From assembly GCA_022605955.1 (NCBI GenBank), contig JAKCOZ010000039.1, positions 2,294,001 through 2,358,000 on the forward strand: a DNA stretch of 64,000 nucleotides. The letters run 5' to 3'. The position numbers and the translations under genes were made by a program. This document shows positions 1 through 11,800 of this stretch, piece after piece. Each line of letters starts with the position of its first letter. The first letter of the stretch is position 1. Source of the stretch: Rallus limicola. Lineage: Eukaryota; Chordata; Aves; Gruiformes; Rallidae. Below the pieces are notes generated by a model. The model was not told the DNA's origin, made no database searches, and saw only the letters and a list, made by a program, of their open reading frames with translations.

Positions 1-2150
1 ATTTGTGTCCAGTGTGGTTTGTGTGTCAGATATATTTCATGAAATACAAGCCTCTTAAGCCTTAAATTCCCATTTATTTCTCATATATAATCACTGACTG
101 TTGAGTCAACATTCCTTCTCCTCTTGAGAAAAGTACCATTATTTTGGAAGTAGCACAGTATCCAGCCACCTTAACTCCTCAATTACTCAACAATTCAAAG
201 CAAAATCTTGTGAAAAAACCCCCTCACCTGTTTCTGTTTTGCATTTGAAATGGTACAAGTTACTTGATGGAGTGGTACTCATGAAAGGTTCTGAAGCAAA
301 ACTGGGAGAAAAGTAAAGAATTCAGCTTCTCCAGTTCATGATTTAGCACATTAATTATTAATTTACACCAGCCTTTCTGTGGTGGTGGCAGCATCGGGTA
401 AAGGTAGAAACAGTGGCTGGCCCTGAGCTACAGCCCACAGTCTAACAACAGGGAAAATAAAGTTGTTGTCACATCACATCCATGCATATGCTTTTTTCCT
501 TTTCTGTTTTCTGAACTTCACCATTTTAAACAGTTATTTCCTGCTGCTGGACTCTGGTGGATGCCACCTGCTGAGGGACAAGAACAGGCTCTTTCCTTCA
601 GTCAGTCTTGTACAGTCTCGCCTGCAATCTGCCTGCACAGAGGATACATGCACAGCCCTGTTTCCCTGAAAACAGAGGCAAAAGGAGGTGATTTCCTCAC
701 TTCCAGTTGCCACACAGCACTCCGGGCTCTCTCCCCCTCCTGGCTTACTGCCATGGCCCCTTTGCTTACATTTCTCTTGCTGTCTTCTTGGCTTTCTGAA
801 TGCTTCCCTTTGCTGCTTCTCTCATTGCTCCATCAAACCTCAGGGAAAAAAAAAAAACCCTACAAAACAATGTCCTCCTCCTTGCATTACGATCCAGAAA
901 CACCAGTTACAGCTTTTCAAGCTGTGTTTTGGTTGGTTTCTCCGACACCTGGAGTGATCTGCCTCAGAAAAGGAGCTGCTTCTAGCTCTCCACTACCACC
1001 ACTGCATTGTCTATACACTTTATGGTCAGTGCATGCTCTGTGCAGTGGGGTTTTGTGGGTTTCCTGATGGACATGAGCTTGTGCTGGGACTTTTAGTGAA
1101 CTCAGGCTTGCAGGTTCCACAAAACCTGACTGTAGTATGTATTACAGCCCGGAATGTCTTGTGTTATAATGCACTGCTTCCAGTTTGCTTTGCTTCTAGA
1201 CATTCCATTTTCAGGATCATCACCAATGTTCTGCACTAGCAAAACAAGTGTATGCATCATTGGGAAAACCTGGTGACCAGTGAGGAAAAGAAGAAGAGAA
1301 CTTCTCCTGCAGGTTAGTATTAGAAGTCTTTCTGTAAATTTGACCAGCAATTAGGTTGTCAGCAGCTGTCTCTTTTGACCCAAACAGCAAAGATTTAGCT
1401 TAAGTTACACCAATGTGAAGAAGACATAGATGTGGTACCAAGAACATGCAGAGAGTACTTTCCTGGGTACAGAAGAATCAAACAAGCAAAGACCATCTTC
1501 ATGTTTTCATGTCCAAGCCTTTGATTGGGATCTATAGAGTTGGGACCTACTCTCCTGTAGACTCAGAGTACATTTGGGCTGGTCTTCCAGTTACATTCCC
1601 TCTGAAAGAGAAGCCAGCCCATGGACGAGAAAAATGCTTGAAAACTGCAACCACCAGAAGACAGCTGGAGGCAGTAGCATCGAAATTGCTACTACCCCAA
1701 GTCAGGTTGATAATATGAACATGCCTTTCATTGACACTATTCCTTTCATCTCCTCTCAAAAAGGCACCAAAGAAAATCCTATAGAGTTATTTTGAAACTT
1801 TGTTATCTCTTACTTACTGCCATCCCTCTCCCTACCTGAATTCCTCTCCCTTTACACATGCAATGCTCAGCCAAAGTCCCTCAACCCAGAACTGTCCCTT
1901 CCAGAGATGTCGGTATAGGTTGCAATGACACCTAAAAGTTTCAATGACTTTTAATCCAGCTGCAACAACAGTGATTGCATTTAAACTGCCACAAACATGT
2001 TTCAGAGTAAATAACTTCTTTAAATACATCCGTTTGAAACTTCAAGAGCTTCAGCCTCACGTTATTGAAAGACAGATGCAGAGAAGACTCCACAGGCTAT
2101 ACTGTGCTTGTGTTTAGGAGGTTAATGAAACAAGCAGAAAATTTAGAAGC
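1..2150. other. Intergenic DNA, no gene recognised
   Basis: Only short open frames on both strands, none resembling a known protein. There are no CpG clusters and no recognisable repeat. Confidence 0.6.
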
Positions 2151-2624
2151 ACAATGGGTTGAGAAAAGTGAGATTAGGCTTGGGCAGGATTCAGCAGGAA
2201 GAGAGGCTGAGGGAGCTGGGCTTGTTCAGCCTGAAGAAGAGAAGGCTGTGGGGGGACCTCATTGCAGCCTTCCAGTACCTGAAGGGAGCATACAAACAGG
2301 AGGGGAATCAACTTTTTAAAAGGGTAGAAAATGGCAGGACAAGGAGGAATGGACTAAAGCTAAAGGAGGGAAGGTTTAGATAAGATATTAGGGGGAATTT
2401 TTTTTTACAGAAAGAGTGGTGAGGTGCTGGAATGGGCTGCCCAGAGAAGTGGTGGACACCCCATTCCTGGAGGTGTTCAAGACCAAGTTGGATTTGGGCC
2501 CTGAGTAACCTTGTCTAGATCGTGCCAGAAGGCGTTTGGCCCTGCCTGTGGCAGGGGGGTTGGAACTCTATGATCCTTGGGGTCCCTTCCAACCCAGACC
2601 ATTCTATGATTCTGTGATTCTATG
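2150..2624 (+). mobile_element. CR1 LINE, 5'-truncated 3' end
   Basis: The translated remnant [20 protein letters not shown] and FQYLKGAYKQEG is the C-terminal end of CR1 ORF2. The nucleotide tail with GGGCTGCCCAGAGAAG, a TGGCAGGGGGGTTGGA box and ATTCTATGATTCTGTG octamers is the usual CR1 3' end. Frame breaks show it is dead. Confidence 0.92.
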
Positions 2625-4420
2625 TATGCTTTGCTTGCAAGGCCACAGTCACAGGCGGCCCATGGTCCATGAGTCCATGAGTTTGCACCCTCTGTATGAC
2701 AGAGGGGGAGAGAAAAAACCAAAAGGAGATGTCAGTTTGTCCAGGTTCAGGCTTAAGGTCTACAGAAAAGGTTGAGAGAAGAGGAAGGAAAGGTCCTGTG
2801 AAGGATCTCTGGCAAAAGTTGGGTGGGTTTTTTTCAGTTTTCCAAGGCTGATCACATTGCTGTAAGTCATACTCTTCCCACTGGTGCTGTGGCTGGTGCT
2901 ACAGGTCACAGGCTTGTATGTAGCCCATCTGGCAGCAAGTAAAGGCCGTTACATGTCTGATGGTCATTAGGTAGCCTATGGAAAATGCATCGCTCATCTC
3001 AGCCAAGTTTTAATTAGGCAGCTGTCTTCGTTATAGAACCAGTTTAGCAATACACTCCCATAGGCAATTCCACTTGCAAAGTGAAGGATAAAATAGACTG
3101 GAGTGCTAACCACTGCTTCACTTCAAAACAGCATCCCAAGGCAGGGTTGCAATGCCCCGAATAAGGAGACAAATTATCCCGATGATGTTTGGTCTATTCC
3201 TGCTCTGTGGCTCAAGGAGTTGGGTTTCCCTGCATGTCAGTCTAGCTGGCACCTGTGCTTTTTCATCCTCCAGCAGCTTCCTTTTTTCTTCTCCACACCT
3301 GTCTAAATTTTGGGTTCCCTTGCTTTCCTTCAGGTTGAGGTTTGTTGACAATGGGTTCCTATTGGTTATCCTCAGGTTTTTAAGTGAAGTAGCTACTTTA
3401 ACCACTTGGTACTCTTATTATGTCCACAGACTGAAAAATACTAGAAGACTCATGGAAATTCCATGTTCAATATGCCAGGCTGCTTCCATGGGCAGGGGTC
3501 TGTCACTCTGATTTTTGTCTAGTGCCAAAACCAATAAGAAGAGGGGTAACATTTAAAAAAACCCTCTGCTTTTAACTGCAGGAATAAGGCCCTTCCCCAA
3601 CAAGATTGATAATTTGGGGCACCCTTGATCTCTGAGGCAGTGAAAAGAAATGATTGATTAGACAGAAACTTTTCAACCATTTCTGACTTGTAAATTCCCC
3701 TCTCCTGCAGCTCCAGGTCCTGCATATGTGCATATGAGGTTGCAGATGTACTGTGAATTCTAACCTATTTCCAGTAAATCTGCCTTTCTTTTATTTTTTT
3801 TTAACTTGCCTTACATGAACACCTCAGAAATTGTTTATGGGTCTGTAGTCATCTTTGGGCCATGCTTTGAAATCCATAGATTAGTCAACCTAATGCCAGG
3901 GTAAACCAGTCCTAGAATTCTCTTTGGTGTAGCCACACAAGGGTTTGTGCCGAGAATTACTCTGTGTTTCACTTAGCCAACCAGTACTTTGAGAGCTGGA
4001 CAACTTGGCTGTATCAAAGTACTTGCTAATGGTTTAAAAATCTTTTCCTGAAGCATATTTTCAGGCAGGATCTGTTGGTTTAAATAGCTGTGTGGCTCAC
4101 AAGTTTGTGAGGTTAAAAATGCAGTAGGAAACCGCTGTAAACACCGCGTCACCAGCTGAGGAGGATCTGGAGACACTGTGTCGAATGGTGGAGAAGAAAT
4201 TCACTTTAAATACACCTTGGATGGCTGCCTAGGAGAAGGGAGGGATTCGGTAGCTGAGGTTTACATTACAAGTTGTGCTGGATCTTTCATGGATAAACAA
4301 GAGCAGACTGATGTATCAGGCTGCATTTTTTCAGGGCGCTGTGCTTAAAAGCGACCTCTCCTTTTGCCAGATGCAGGCTGCTACTGCTGGCACTGAGAGC
4401 AAAAGTGCACCTAATTCACT
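2625..4420. other. Intergenic DNA, no gene recognised
   Basis: No coding similarity, RNA gene or clear repeat recognised. Short open frames here, including one of 119 codons at 3152-3511, have no recognisable family features. Confidence 0.5.
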
Positions 4421-4424
4421 GGGA

Positions 4425-5236
4425 ACATGTTGCAGAGGGCTCTGGACAGGCTGGATCGACAGGCTTGAGGCCAACCGCCTCAGGTTCAACAGGGCTCAGT
4501 GCTGCATCCTGCACTTGGGTCACAACAACCCCAGGCAACACTGCAGGCACCAGGAAGAGCTGTTGGAAAGCTGCCAGGTGGGAAAGGACCTGCAGGTACT
4601 GTTTGGCATCTGGCTGAGCATAAGCCAGCAGTGTGCCCAGGTGGCTGAGAAGGCCAACAGCATCCTGGCTTGTGTCAGAACTGGTGTGGCCAGCAGGTCC
4701 AGGGAAGGGATAGTCTCCCTGTGCTCAGTGCTGGTGATGCTGCACCTCAAATACTGTGGTTTGTTTTGTGCCCCTCACTACAAGACAGACATTGTGGTGC
4801 TGGAGTGAGTCCAAACATGGGCAACAAAGCTGGTAAATGGTCTGAAGCACAAGTGTTCTGAGGAGTGGCTGAGGGAACTGGGGTTGTTTAGTCTGGAGGA
4901 GGCTGCGGGAACACCATATAGCTCTCTGCAACTACATCAAAGGATGTTGTATTGAGGTGGGTGTTGGTCTTTCCTTCCAAGTAACAAGCGATAGGACAGG
5001 AGAAAATGGCCTCAAGTTGCATCAGGGGAGGTTTAAATTAGGTATTAGGAAAACACTTCTTTACCAAAAGAGTGGGCTTGCTTGTTTCAAGCTACCCAGA
5101 GAGGTGGTGGAGTCACCATCCCTGGAGGTGTTCAAAAAATGTGTAGACGTGGCACTTTGGGACATGGTTTAGTAGACGTGGTTGTGGTGGTTTGATGGTT
5201 GGACTTATAGGTCTTGAAGATCCTATGATTCCATGT
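4425..5236 (+). mobile_element. CR1 LINE, 5'-truncated, about 0.8 kb
   Basis: It begins in the CR1 ORF2 region after the reverse transcriptase palm, with RLEANRLRFNRAQCCILHLG and HNNPRQH, and runs through SQQCAQVAEKANSIL to a degenerate tail ending TCCTATGATTCCATG. Several stops and frame shifts interrupt the frame. Confidence 0.9.
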
Positions 5237-5765
5237 TGGGGTCCTTACAGAAAATTTATAGAGATGCATGGCTATATGGTCTATAATATAAAACCAATAG
5301 GCATAAAAGTCAATCTTAATTCCCTCGTGTATAAGCTAGTGGTAGATTAGAATTCACCAGCTGAATCTCAGCTGCATTCAGTGGAATCACAGTCTGCTTA
5401 GAAGAAAGAATGACCTCCTGTAGAAGACATGAATACTTATGAAGAAAGGTTAAGATACTTGTTTATGGAGCAGTAAACACGACCAAGAATTTTTAAACTC
5501 AGGTTTTCTTAAGGAAAAAAGATTCCCAAACATACGGCTGTAAAGAAGGGAAGTTAATGGAATAATTTCTACAGTGTGCCTAGAAATTATTCTGAAAATT
5601 GTGAGTGTATAATAATAACATAAAGAGAAGGACAGGGATAAACTCTCATATCACTACAGGGAAGCAGCTGTTCTCTTTCCTCTACCCTCATTCCCATCCA
5701 TTCTCTCCTATCAGCCCTGGAGCTCCCCTACCTGAGCTGAGCCCTTTCAACTCAGTACAACAGAA
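5237..5765. other. Spacer between two CR1 copies
   Basis: AT-rich, without recognisable gene or repeat. Confidence 0.45.
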
Positions 5766-6746
5766 AATAATTTTCAAGGGTTGGTATTGGGACCAACCAG
5801 CGTTGTTCAACATGTTTGTTGGAGACATGGACAGTGGGATCGAGTGCACCCTCAGCGAGTTTATCAGTGACACCAAGCTGTGTGGTGAGGTCAACACGCT
5901 GGAGAGAAGGGATGACATACAGAGGGACCTTGGCAGGCTGGAGAAGTGGGCCTGTGCAAACCTCATGAAGTTAAAGAAGGACATGTGCAAGATCCTCCAC
6001 ATGGGTTGGCATAATCCCAAACACAACTACAGGCTGGGCAGAGAATGGATGAGAGCAGCCCTAAATAGAAGGACTTCAGGGTGTTGATTGATGTAAAGCT
6101 CAACACGAGCCATCAGTGTGTGCTTGCAGCCCAGAAAGCCAACCACATCCTGGGCTGCATGAAAAACAGCGTGTCCAGCAGGTCAAGGGAGATGATTCTG
6201 ATCATCTACTCTGCTCTTGTGAGATCCCACCCAGAGTACTGTGCCTGGCTCTGGGGTCCTTAGTACAAGAAAGACATGGAGCTGTTGCAGAGAGTTGAGA
6301 GGAAGGCCACAAAAATGATCAGAGGTCTGGAGCACCTCTGCTATGAAGACAGTCTGAGAGTTGGGCTTTTTCAGCCTGGACAGAAGGCTCTGCAGAGACC
6401 TATTGCAGCCATCCCGTGCCTTAAGAGTACTACAGGAAAGCTGAAGAGGGACTGTTTTCAAGGACATGTAGTGATAGGACAAGGGGTAGTGGCTTTAAAC
6501 TCAAAGAGGGGAGATTTAGATTAGATATAAAGAAGAAATTCTTCACTCTGAGGGTGGTGAGACACTGGCACAGGTTGCACAGGTTGCCCAGGGAAGCTGT
6601 GGCTGCCCCCTCCCTGGCAGTGTTCAAGGCCAGGTTGGATGGGGCTTTGGGCAACCTGGTCTAGTGGAGGATGTCCCTGCCCATGGCAGGGGGTTGGCCT
6701 GGATGATCTTTGAGGTCCTTTCCAACCCAAACCACCCTATGATTTT
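5766..6746 (+). mobile_element. CR1 LINE, 5'-truncated, about 1 kb, starts in the reverse transcriptase
   Basis: The copy retains the palm region of ORF2 (FNMFVGDMDSGIECTLSEF) followed by ISDTKLCG. In CR1 the catalytic box is FADD, so FISD has lost a key Asp. The frame then shifts near 6080 and meets a stop at 6261 (after CAWLWGP) before resuming as KDMELLQRVERKATKMIRGL. The tail ends CCAAACCACCCTATGATTT. Confidence 0.92.
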
Positions 6747-8080
6747 CACTGGATTAGTTGTCTGATTTGTTAATGCATTGAATTGACTCAGCAGAAGATG
6801 ATACAAACCCGTTACAGAAGATATGCATGAAAGCTAGGTCAGGATTACAAGAGGGAAGAAATAGCAAGGGGCCATTCCCCTTTTTGTGGCAGCAAGGCCC
6901 CTGAACAATTCAAGCCTTATTGTACAGCTTCATCACTGCCCATATGTTCTCCTTCTTTCTGATGTGACCTAAGACTGTTCCAGGCAGCTGGGAGATTGCC
7001 TGACTATCTTTATGAGAATGAATGGAATGGGCATGGGAACACTTTAACCTTTGGTTATTTTGCCTGTATGCCTCACAAAATGGAAGGATTCAAGCCTAAT
7101 CTAAAACACCTCTTGCCCCTAAATTATGTCTTGCTGTACAACCAAACACGGGACCAGATAACTAGTGCTTGGTGGGGGTGCATGTGGACAGTAGGGTTGC
7201 TATTTGTCTACGTGGTTTGGCAAAAGGGAATTGCTGTCAGCTGCAGGGCCTGGTTGTTTGGGTTGTAAGTTCTGCTTAGTCACATAATTTACAGTTCTCC
7301 TTTCTGCCTTGTGTCCATTATCTGTCATTCTGCTCATGCTCTTGAGGTCGTGTCCTCATATCTCCTCGCTCTCTACTTTTTAACCTCACTTTCCACCTGT
7401 GTCATTATGATCTTCAAAAAGGATTGTCTGTAGCCATTTTTATTAGCAGACAGAAAACCAGAGGAAGACCACAAGAAACGAGGAAGCCATAGACTAAATA
7501 ACGATTGAACTTCACCATAAGAACTTCTTTTGATCCACTGCAAAAATAAACAAATGCCTTCGTATCAGCCGGTAAGGAGAAGTGCACAAATCTGCTAGAT
7601 ACAGATGGTTTATTGTCTAGAACATTGTTTTTCTTGTTTTGTGTCTTCCAGGAGTAATGACGGCATGTCTGGAAACGTCAAGAAGTTTCGGAGGCTTATT
7701 TCTTCCCTCTCTGTCCTCAACTCTTCTATTTGAATTCTGTTCTTATCGACACACAAACATAATCATAGCTCCTGACGCACACGCATGGAATAACACCTGA
7801 TGCCTGGGTTCAATATTACTGTCTGTAACTAAATATGAGAGAGCCTTCCTCCACGAGTATTTAACAGAACTGGTATTTTAGCTGCTCAGACAGCTTTTAT
7901 TTAAAACGAGTGAGAAAGAACAAGAGCAACATTTAGTAGCCATGAAATGCATGGATATCAGGTTAACCTGATTTCAAGACAAGTACGAGTATTTTCTTTA
8001 AGAATAAGGAAAGCTCTCCACCAGAGTGGAGAAACAAGGGAGTAAGGAGCATAAGGAAAGCTCTCCACCGGAGAACACCT
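6747..8080. other. Intergenic DNA upstream of the RGCC CpG island
   Basis: No gene seen. A 23-base near-exact direct repeat (unit beginning ATAAGGAAAGCTCTCC) occurs at 8004-8026 and 8051-8073. Confidence 0.5.
8004..8073 (+). repeat. Spaced direct repeat, two copies of 23 bp, 47-bp period
   Basis: ATAAGGAAAGCTCTCCACC followed by A/G and GAG occurs twice with one mismatch, about 0.75 kb upstream of the RGCC TATA box. Confidence 0.85.
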
Positions 8081-8767
8081 CAGCCAATGCAGCTGGGGCT
8101 GCAGCTCCCCGTGCCACCCCTGCCATTTGCTCCTCTCCTCAGGTCACCCCCTGTAACAAACTGTCCCAGCTGCCCACCCTGACCGTGCTCGCAGCTGAGC
8201 CATAACCACGGGCAGAACGTGTGGCAGCGGTGATGGTGATGGGGAAGCGGTGATGTGGCTGAAGCAGCGTGTGTCGTGCGAGGCCGCGGGCTCGCTGCAA
8301 GCGCAAAGGCAAGGCAGGCTGCTTGCTTCTTCCTCCTGCTCCCCGTGTACCCCGGGGCTGAGTAAGGGCAGTCCGGCAGTGTGTGGTTTTCTGTGATTCC
8401 CTCCATGCAGCTGCCTCTGCGGCTCGTACCAGCCGCAGGGCACCCCCTCCCGAACCACGAGTAGCTGGGGTTAGACGACCGAACCAGCCAGAAGGTGACA
8501 GGATCACGCTGTCGAGGCTGACGGTGGGAGGGCGAGGGGCCATACTTCCCACTTGTGGTAGCGATGAACCGTTAAGAGGGACTCAAGTTGTCTGGAAACC
8601 CCCGCCTTCGGCCAAGCATCCGGGCCGCTTTGCGGGCCCGCGGTGCGGCTCGTCCCCGGCACGGCGCACCTGCACAGCCTGCCCAGTCCCCCACGGCGGG
8701 CCGGGCCGGGCTGCGCTGCCACCTCCCCCTCCCGCCCCCTCCGCCTCAGCCCCCAGCCCGCGCGGGG

Positions 8768-8773
8768 TATAAG
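8768..8773 (+). promoter_or_regulatory. TATA box of RGCC
   Basis: TATAAG stands in a GC-rich setting (CGGGGTATAAGAAG), 94 bases before the ATG at 8862. It predicts a start site near 8795-8802. TATA boxes within CpG islands are typical of inducible genes, which fits the known inducibility of RGCC. No transcript evidence is available here. Confidence 0.65.
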
Positions 8774-8797
8774 AAGCGGCGGCGGCAGTATTGGGCT

Positions 8798-8898
8798 GTT
8801 CATGCTGGCGGCGGGAGGTAGGGGCGGCAGCGGTGGTAGGGCACCTCCGCCCGCCACCGCCATGAAGTCGCCTCAGGCCCAGCAGCCGACGGGTCAAG
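8798..8898 (+). CDS. RGCC: RGCC exon 1 (5' UTR plus first 37 coding bases)
   Basis: The start ATG at 8862 sits in a strong Kozak context (GCCACCGCCATGA) and opens [12 protein letters not shown]. Human RGCC also starts MK.P. The donor is CAAG|GTGGGA at 8898/8899, leaving phase 1. The transcription start is inferred to be about 30 bases after the TATA box at 8768, so the 5' end is approximate. A second, in-frame ATG lies at 8802, but in a weak context and practically at the inferred cap site. Confidence 0.88.
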
Positions 8899-11800
8899 GT
8901 GGGAGCAGCGGGATGAGGGGGCGCGGCGGGACCCTTTGCCCTCCGCCGGGGTGGGGGGCTTGGGGCGCCGAGGCGTGTGGGGGTGCGGGCGGCGGGTCTC
9001 CCCTTACAGCGCGGGGGTCCGGGTGCGGACAGCGCCCGGCGGGCCCTCACGCTGCCGCCGCCCGGCAGCGCTGGGGGAGGACGGCGGCGGCGGGGGCCTG
9101 GCGGAGGCGCTGGGGGAGTTCGACGCGGTGCTGGAGGAGTTCTCCTGCCCCGCCGGCCGGCGCCGCTTCCACTACGGCGAGCACCTGGAGCGCATGAAGC
9201 GGCGGAGCAGCGCCAGCGTCAGCGACAGCAGCGGACTCAGCGACTCGGAGAGTGAGTGCCCGCCGGGCCGTCCGTTTCTCCCGACCGTGTCCCGTCCCTG
9301 GGCGGGGGGTGGTGGTGGGTGGTGGGGGAAGCGGCGCTGGTCAAAAGCGGCTGTTAAACCCGCGCGTTCCCCTCCGTGAGAGAAGCGGGCGACCCCGAAC
9401 GGGGAACGCGAGTTAATTCAAAAGCGAAAAAACCCCATCCGAACCCCCAGGACCCCGCGCTCTTTCATGAGCTGTCCGGGTTAGAAGTTGCAAGGATGCC
9501 AAGTTCATCCCCTCTGTTTTTATTCTCCCAGTTCTGAGCGGCAGAGGCGGGAAGGAGGGCGAGAGTCGCTGGAGAGCTGCCAGCCGGCGGCTCGAACACG
9601 GAGGCACCCCCGGTGGGGTGGGGTGGGGGCCGGGGGCCGGAATTAGAAGTCCTTTTAAGTAAAGCAGGGGCTGTCCATTGTGCTTCGGTAGCAGAGGCAT
9701 TTGGAAGAGATTGAACTGAAGTGCACTTTCCAGAAGGGAGTGAAACTCATCCAGGTTTGTTGCTGGTTTGGAGGTGATAATACTAAGCTGACTTACTCCA
9801 AACTATCCTGGATGCATATGAACCATGCATGCAGACTGTAGCACAAGAAGGGTGGAAAACAGATACTGACTCATGACCTGAGCAAGAAAGCATAGAATTG
9901 GAACTAAGTTGTTTTTTTTTTTTCTAGTAATTTGGAAAAAAGTCTTACCCCTCTTATTTTTTTTGCTAGTCAGGGAGAGAAAATGTCTTTCTTTTTCCAG
10001 GTAGTGAGGCTGGAAGTGGCTGTTCTGGTGAGCAGTAGACTCAGGGGCTACTTTTTCATAAGTAAGTTCTGCTAAAAACATTTTTTTTTTTAAAGTTCCT
10101 GCCTATACAAGGAGCTTTATGAAACTTACCTTTCAGCTATTTAGAATAAAAGTGCTCCTTGTTGTGCATCTTTATCAGTTCAGGGTCTTACTGTGCAGTT
10201 GTGTTGACTTAGCACTAAAACATTAACATAATCTTCCTAGTACTTAAGCTGTAAGAGTATAGCCTTTCTGTGTTATCAGAGACCTTTATTTCATCATCAT
10301 CATGGGGAGGATTCGTTTAGCTCACTGACAGGTAACGTTTTACCTGCCATGAACTTGGAATCCTTGCCCAGCAGTGAGTGCCTTTGGGTTCTTTCTGTAG
10401 TCAGTGGAGATAATAACCTGATAATCATAGAATATCCTGAGTTGGAAGGGACCCATAAGGTTCATTGAGTCCATCTTCTGGCTCCACACAGGGCCAGCCA
10501 GGTCGGAGTAAGTGCCTGAGTGCATCATCCAGATGGTTCTTGAACTCCATCAAGCTTGGTGCTGTGACAGCTTCCCAGGGGAGCCTGTTCCAGTGCCCGA
10601 CCACCTTAAAACAAGCCCCACAGTATCAAGAACTTACTCTTCTGGTGTGGATAACCATCTGTAGTTGCTTAGCATATCTGCTGTGGCTCAGAAAATTTAA
10701 ATCTTGAACACGACTTAAAATCGCCTTGTGAGGATTGACAGGAAGGACTTCTGGAGGAGGATGACGGTGTTTTCTGGAAGGGTGAGAGGCCCAATGAGAA
10801 ACATCATGCTCATGTAAATAGGCAGACCAGATATTCAGGAAGATCTAGAAAATAAAGATCTGACACGAATCTGCACAGATTTAGGCTGAAGATATTAATG
10901 GGGGATAGCAGGATAGACAGGGTTTGGCTCTGTACAAAGTCCTGAAGGCTCTTGTGTAAGGAACTTGTGAAGCTTCTAATCCCATCCACTGCAGGAGTTC
11001 CTCCCATGGTGATGCATCATGTGAAAGGTGGCTCTGGAGAAACCAAAGTCACTGTCTTCTGTACACAGGCATATACTGGACCAGGAGGATGTACTAAAAG
11101 TGACTTGTTGGCATCTGACAGTGTCAAGTGTATGACAGTATGTTTAAGGGAAGGGAAACAGAAAAACAGCCAGATCTCCCCACTTCTCAGAAAAGGCCCA
11201 GTCAAACACTTCTTCCTAAGGGCATCATTGAGTGCAGGGAACTTACTTTGAAGCTGTAGTAGGATTGGAGAATTGCAGACTTATGAGAATTGCAGACTTA
11301 TGAAGAGCACCTCTATAAAACAGGATCCAGTGTCTGATGTAATCCAGCTAACACTCCCTATATCTATTTTAAGAATACATGCAGGGAGTTCCCTGCTTAC
11401 CCAGGCTCTTTCTGTTCAAGCTCAAGATTTTTTCCCTCTAGCTTGACCTTTCCTTTGGTCTCTGTCATTTCACAAGCGTGCTGAATTCATGACCTTCCTA
11501 TTCCCATGGCAATGATCAGGTTAAACACCACTGCAGGATCAAGGAGAAAGTGGGCTGAGAGAACAAGTTTTGACAATGTGGAAGAAATTCCAACAATACT
11601 ATCTGTGAATAGTTTGAATGATCCTCTTGTTCGTGAAGGCTCTCTACGTCTTCCACAAAATCTTGTTATCCAGTGCCAAGACTCCTCCAAGTACACTTTG
11701 TCATGTATGGGTAGAACAGTTCAGGCTATTGTATGTTAGCACTATCTCCTCTTGTTGGTTGATCTAATCCTCCTAACTGATGTGGTGTGGTTATGTATCT

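Larger units (their letters stand above)
8270..9460. promoter_or_regulatory. CpG island over the RGCC promoter, exons 1-2 and intron 1
   Basis: This stretch is very GC-rich and dense in CpG, unlike the AT-rich DNA on both sides, which is CpG-poor. It contains several GGGCGG/CCGCCC-type GC boxes, for example the C-rich tract at about 8720-8750. It covers the inferred start site and the first two exons, as expected for a regulated or broadly active vertebrate promoter. The edges are judged by eye. Confidence 0.85.

Noticed and set aside
4275..4808. 177-codon open frame.
   Set aside because: From about 4425 it is decayed CR1 ORF2; it is not a host gene.
8139..9050. Several long open frames on both strands over the CpG island.
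   Set aside because: High GC content removes stop codons by composition. Only the RGCC frame has conserved sequence and consistent splice sites.
10680..11060. Possible old LINE-like sequence in RGCC intron 2.
   Set aside because: No landmark motif in the right order could be found, so I cannot support it.
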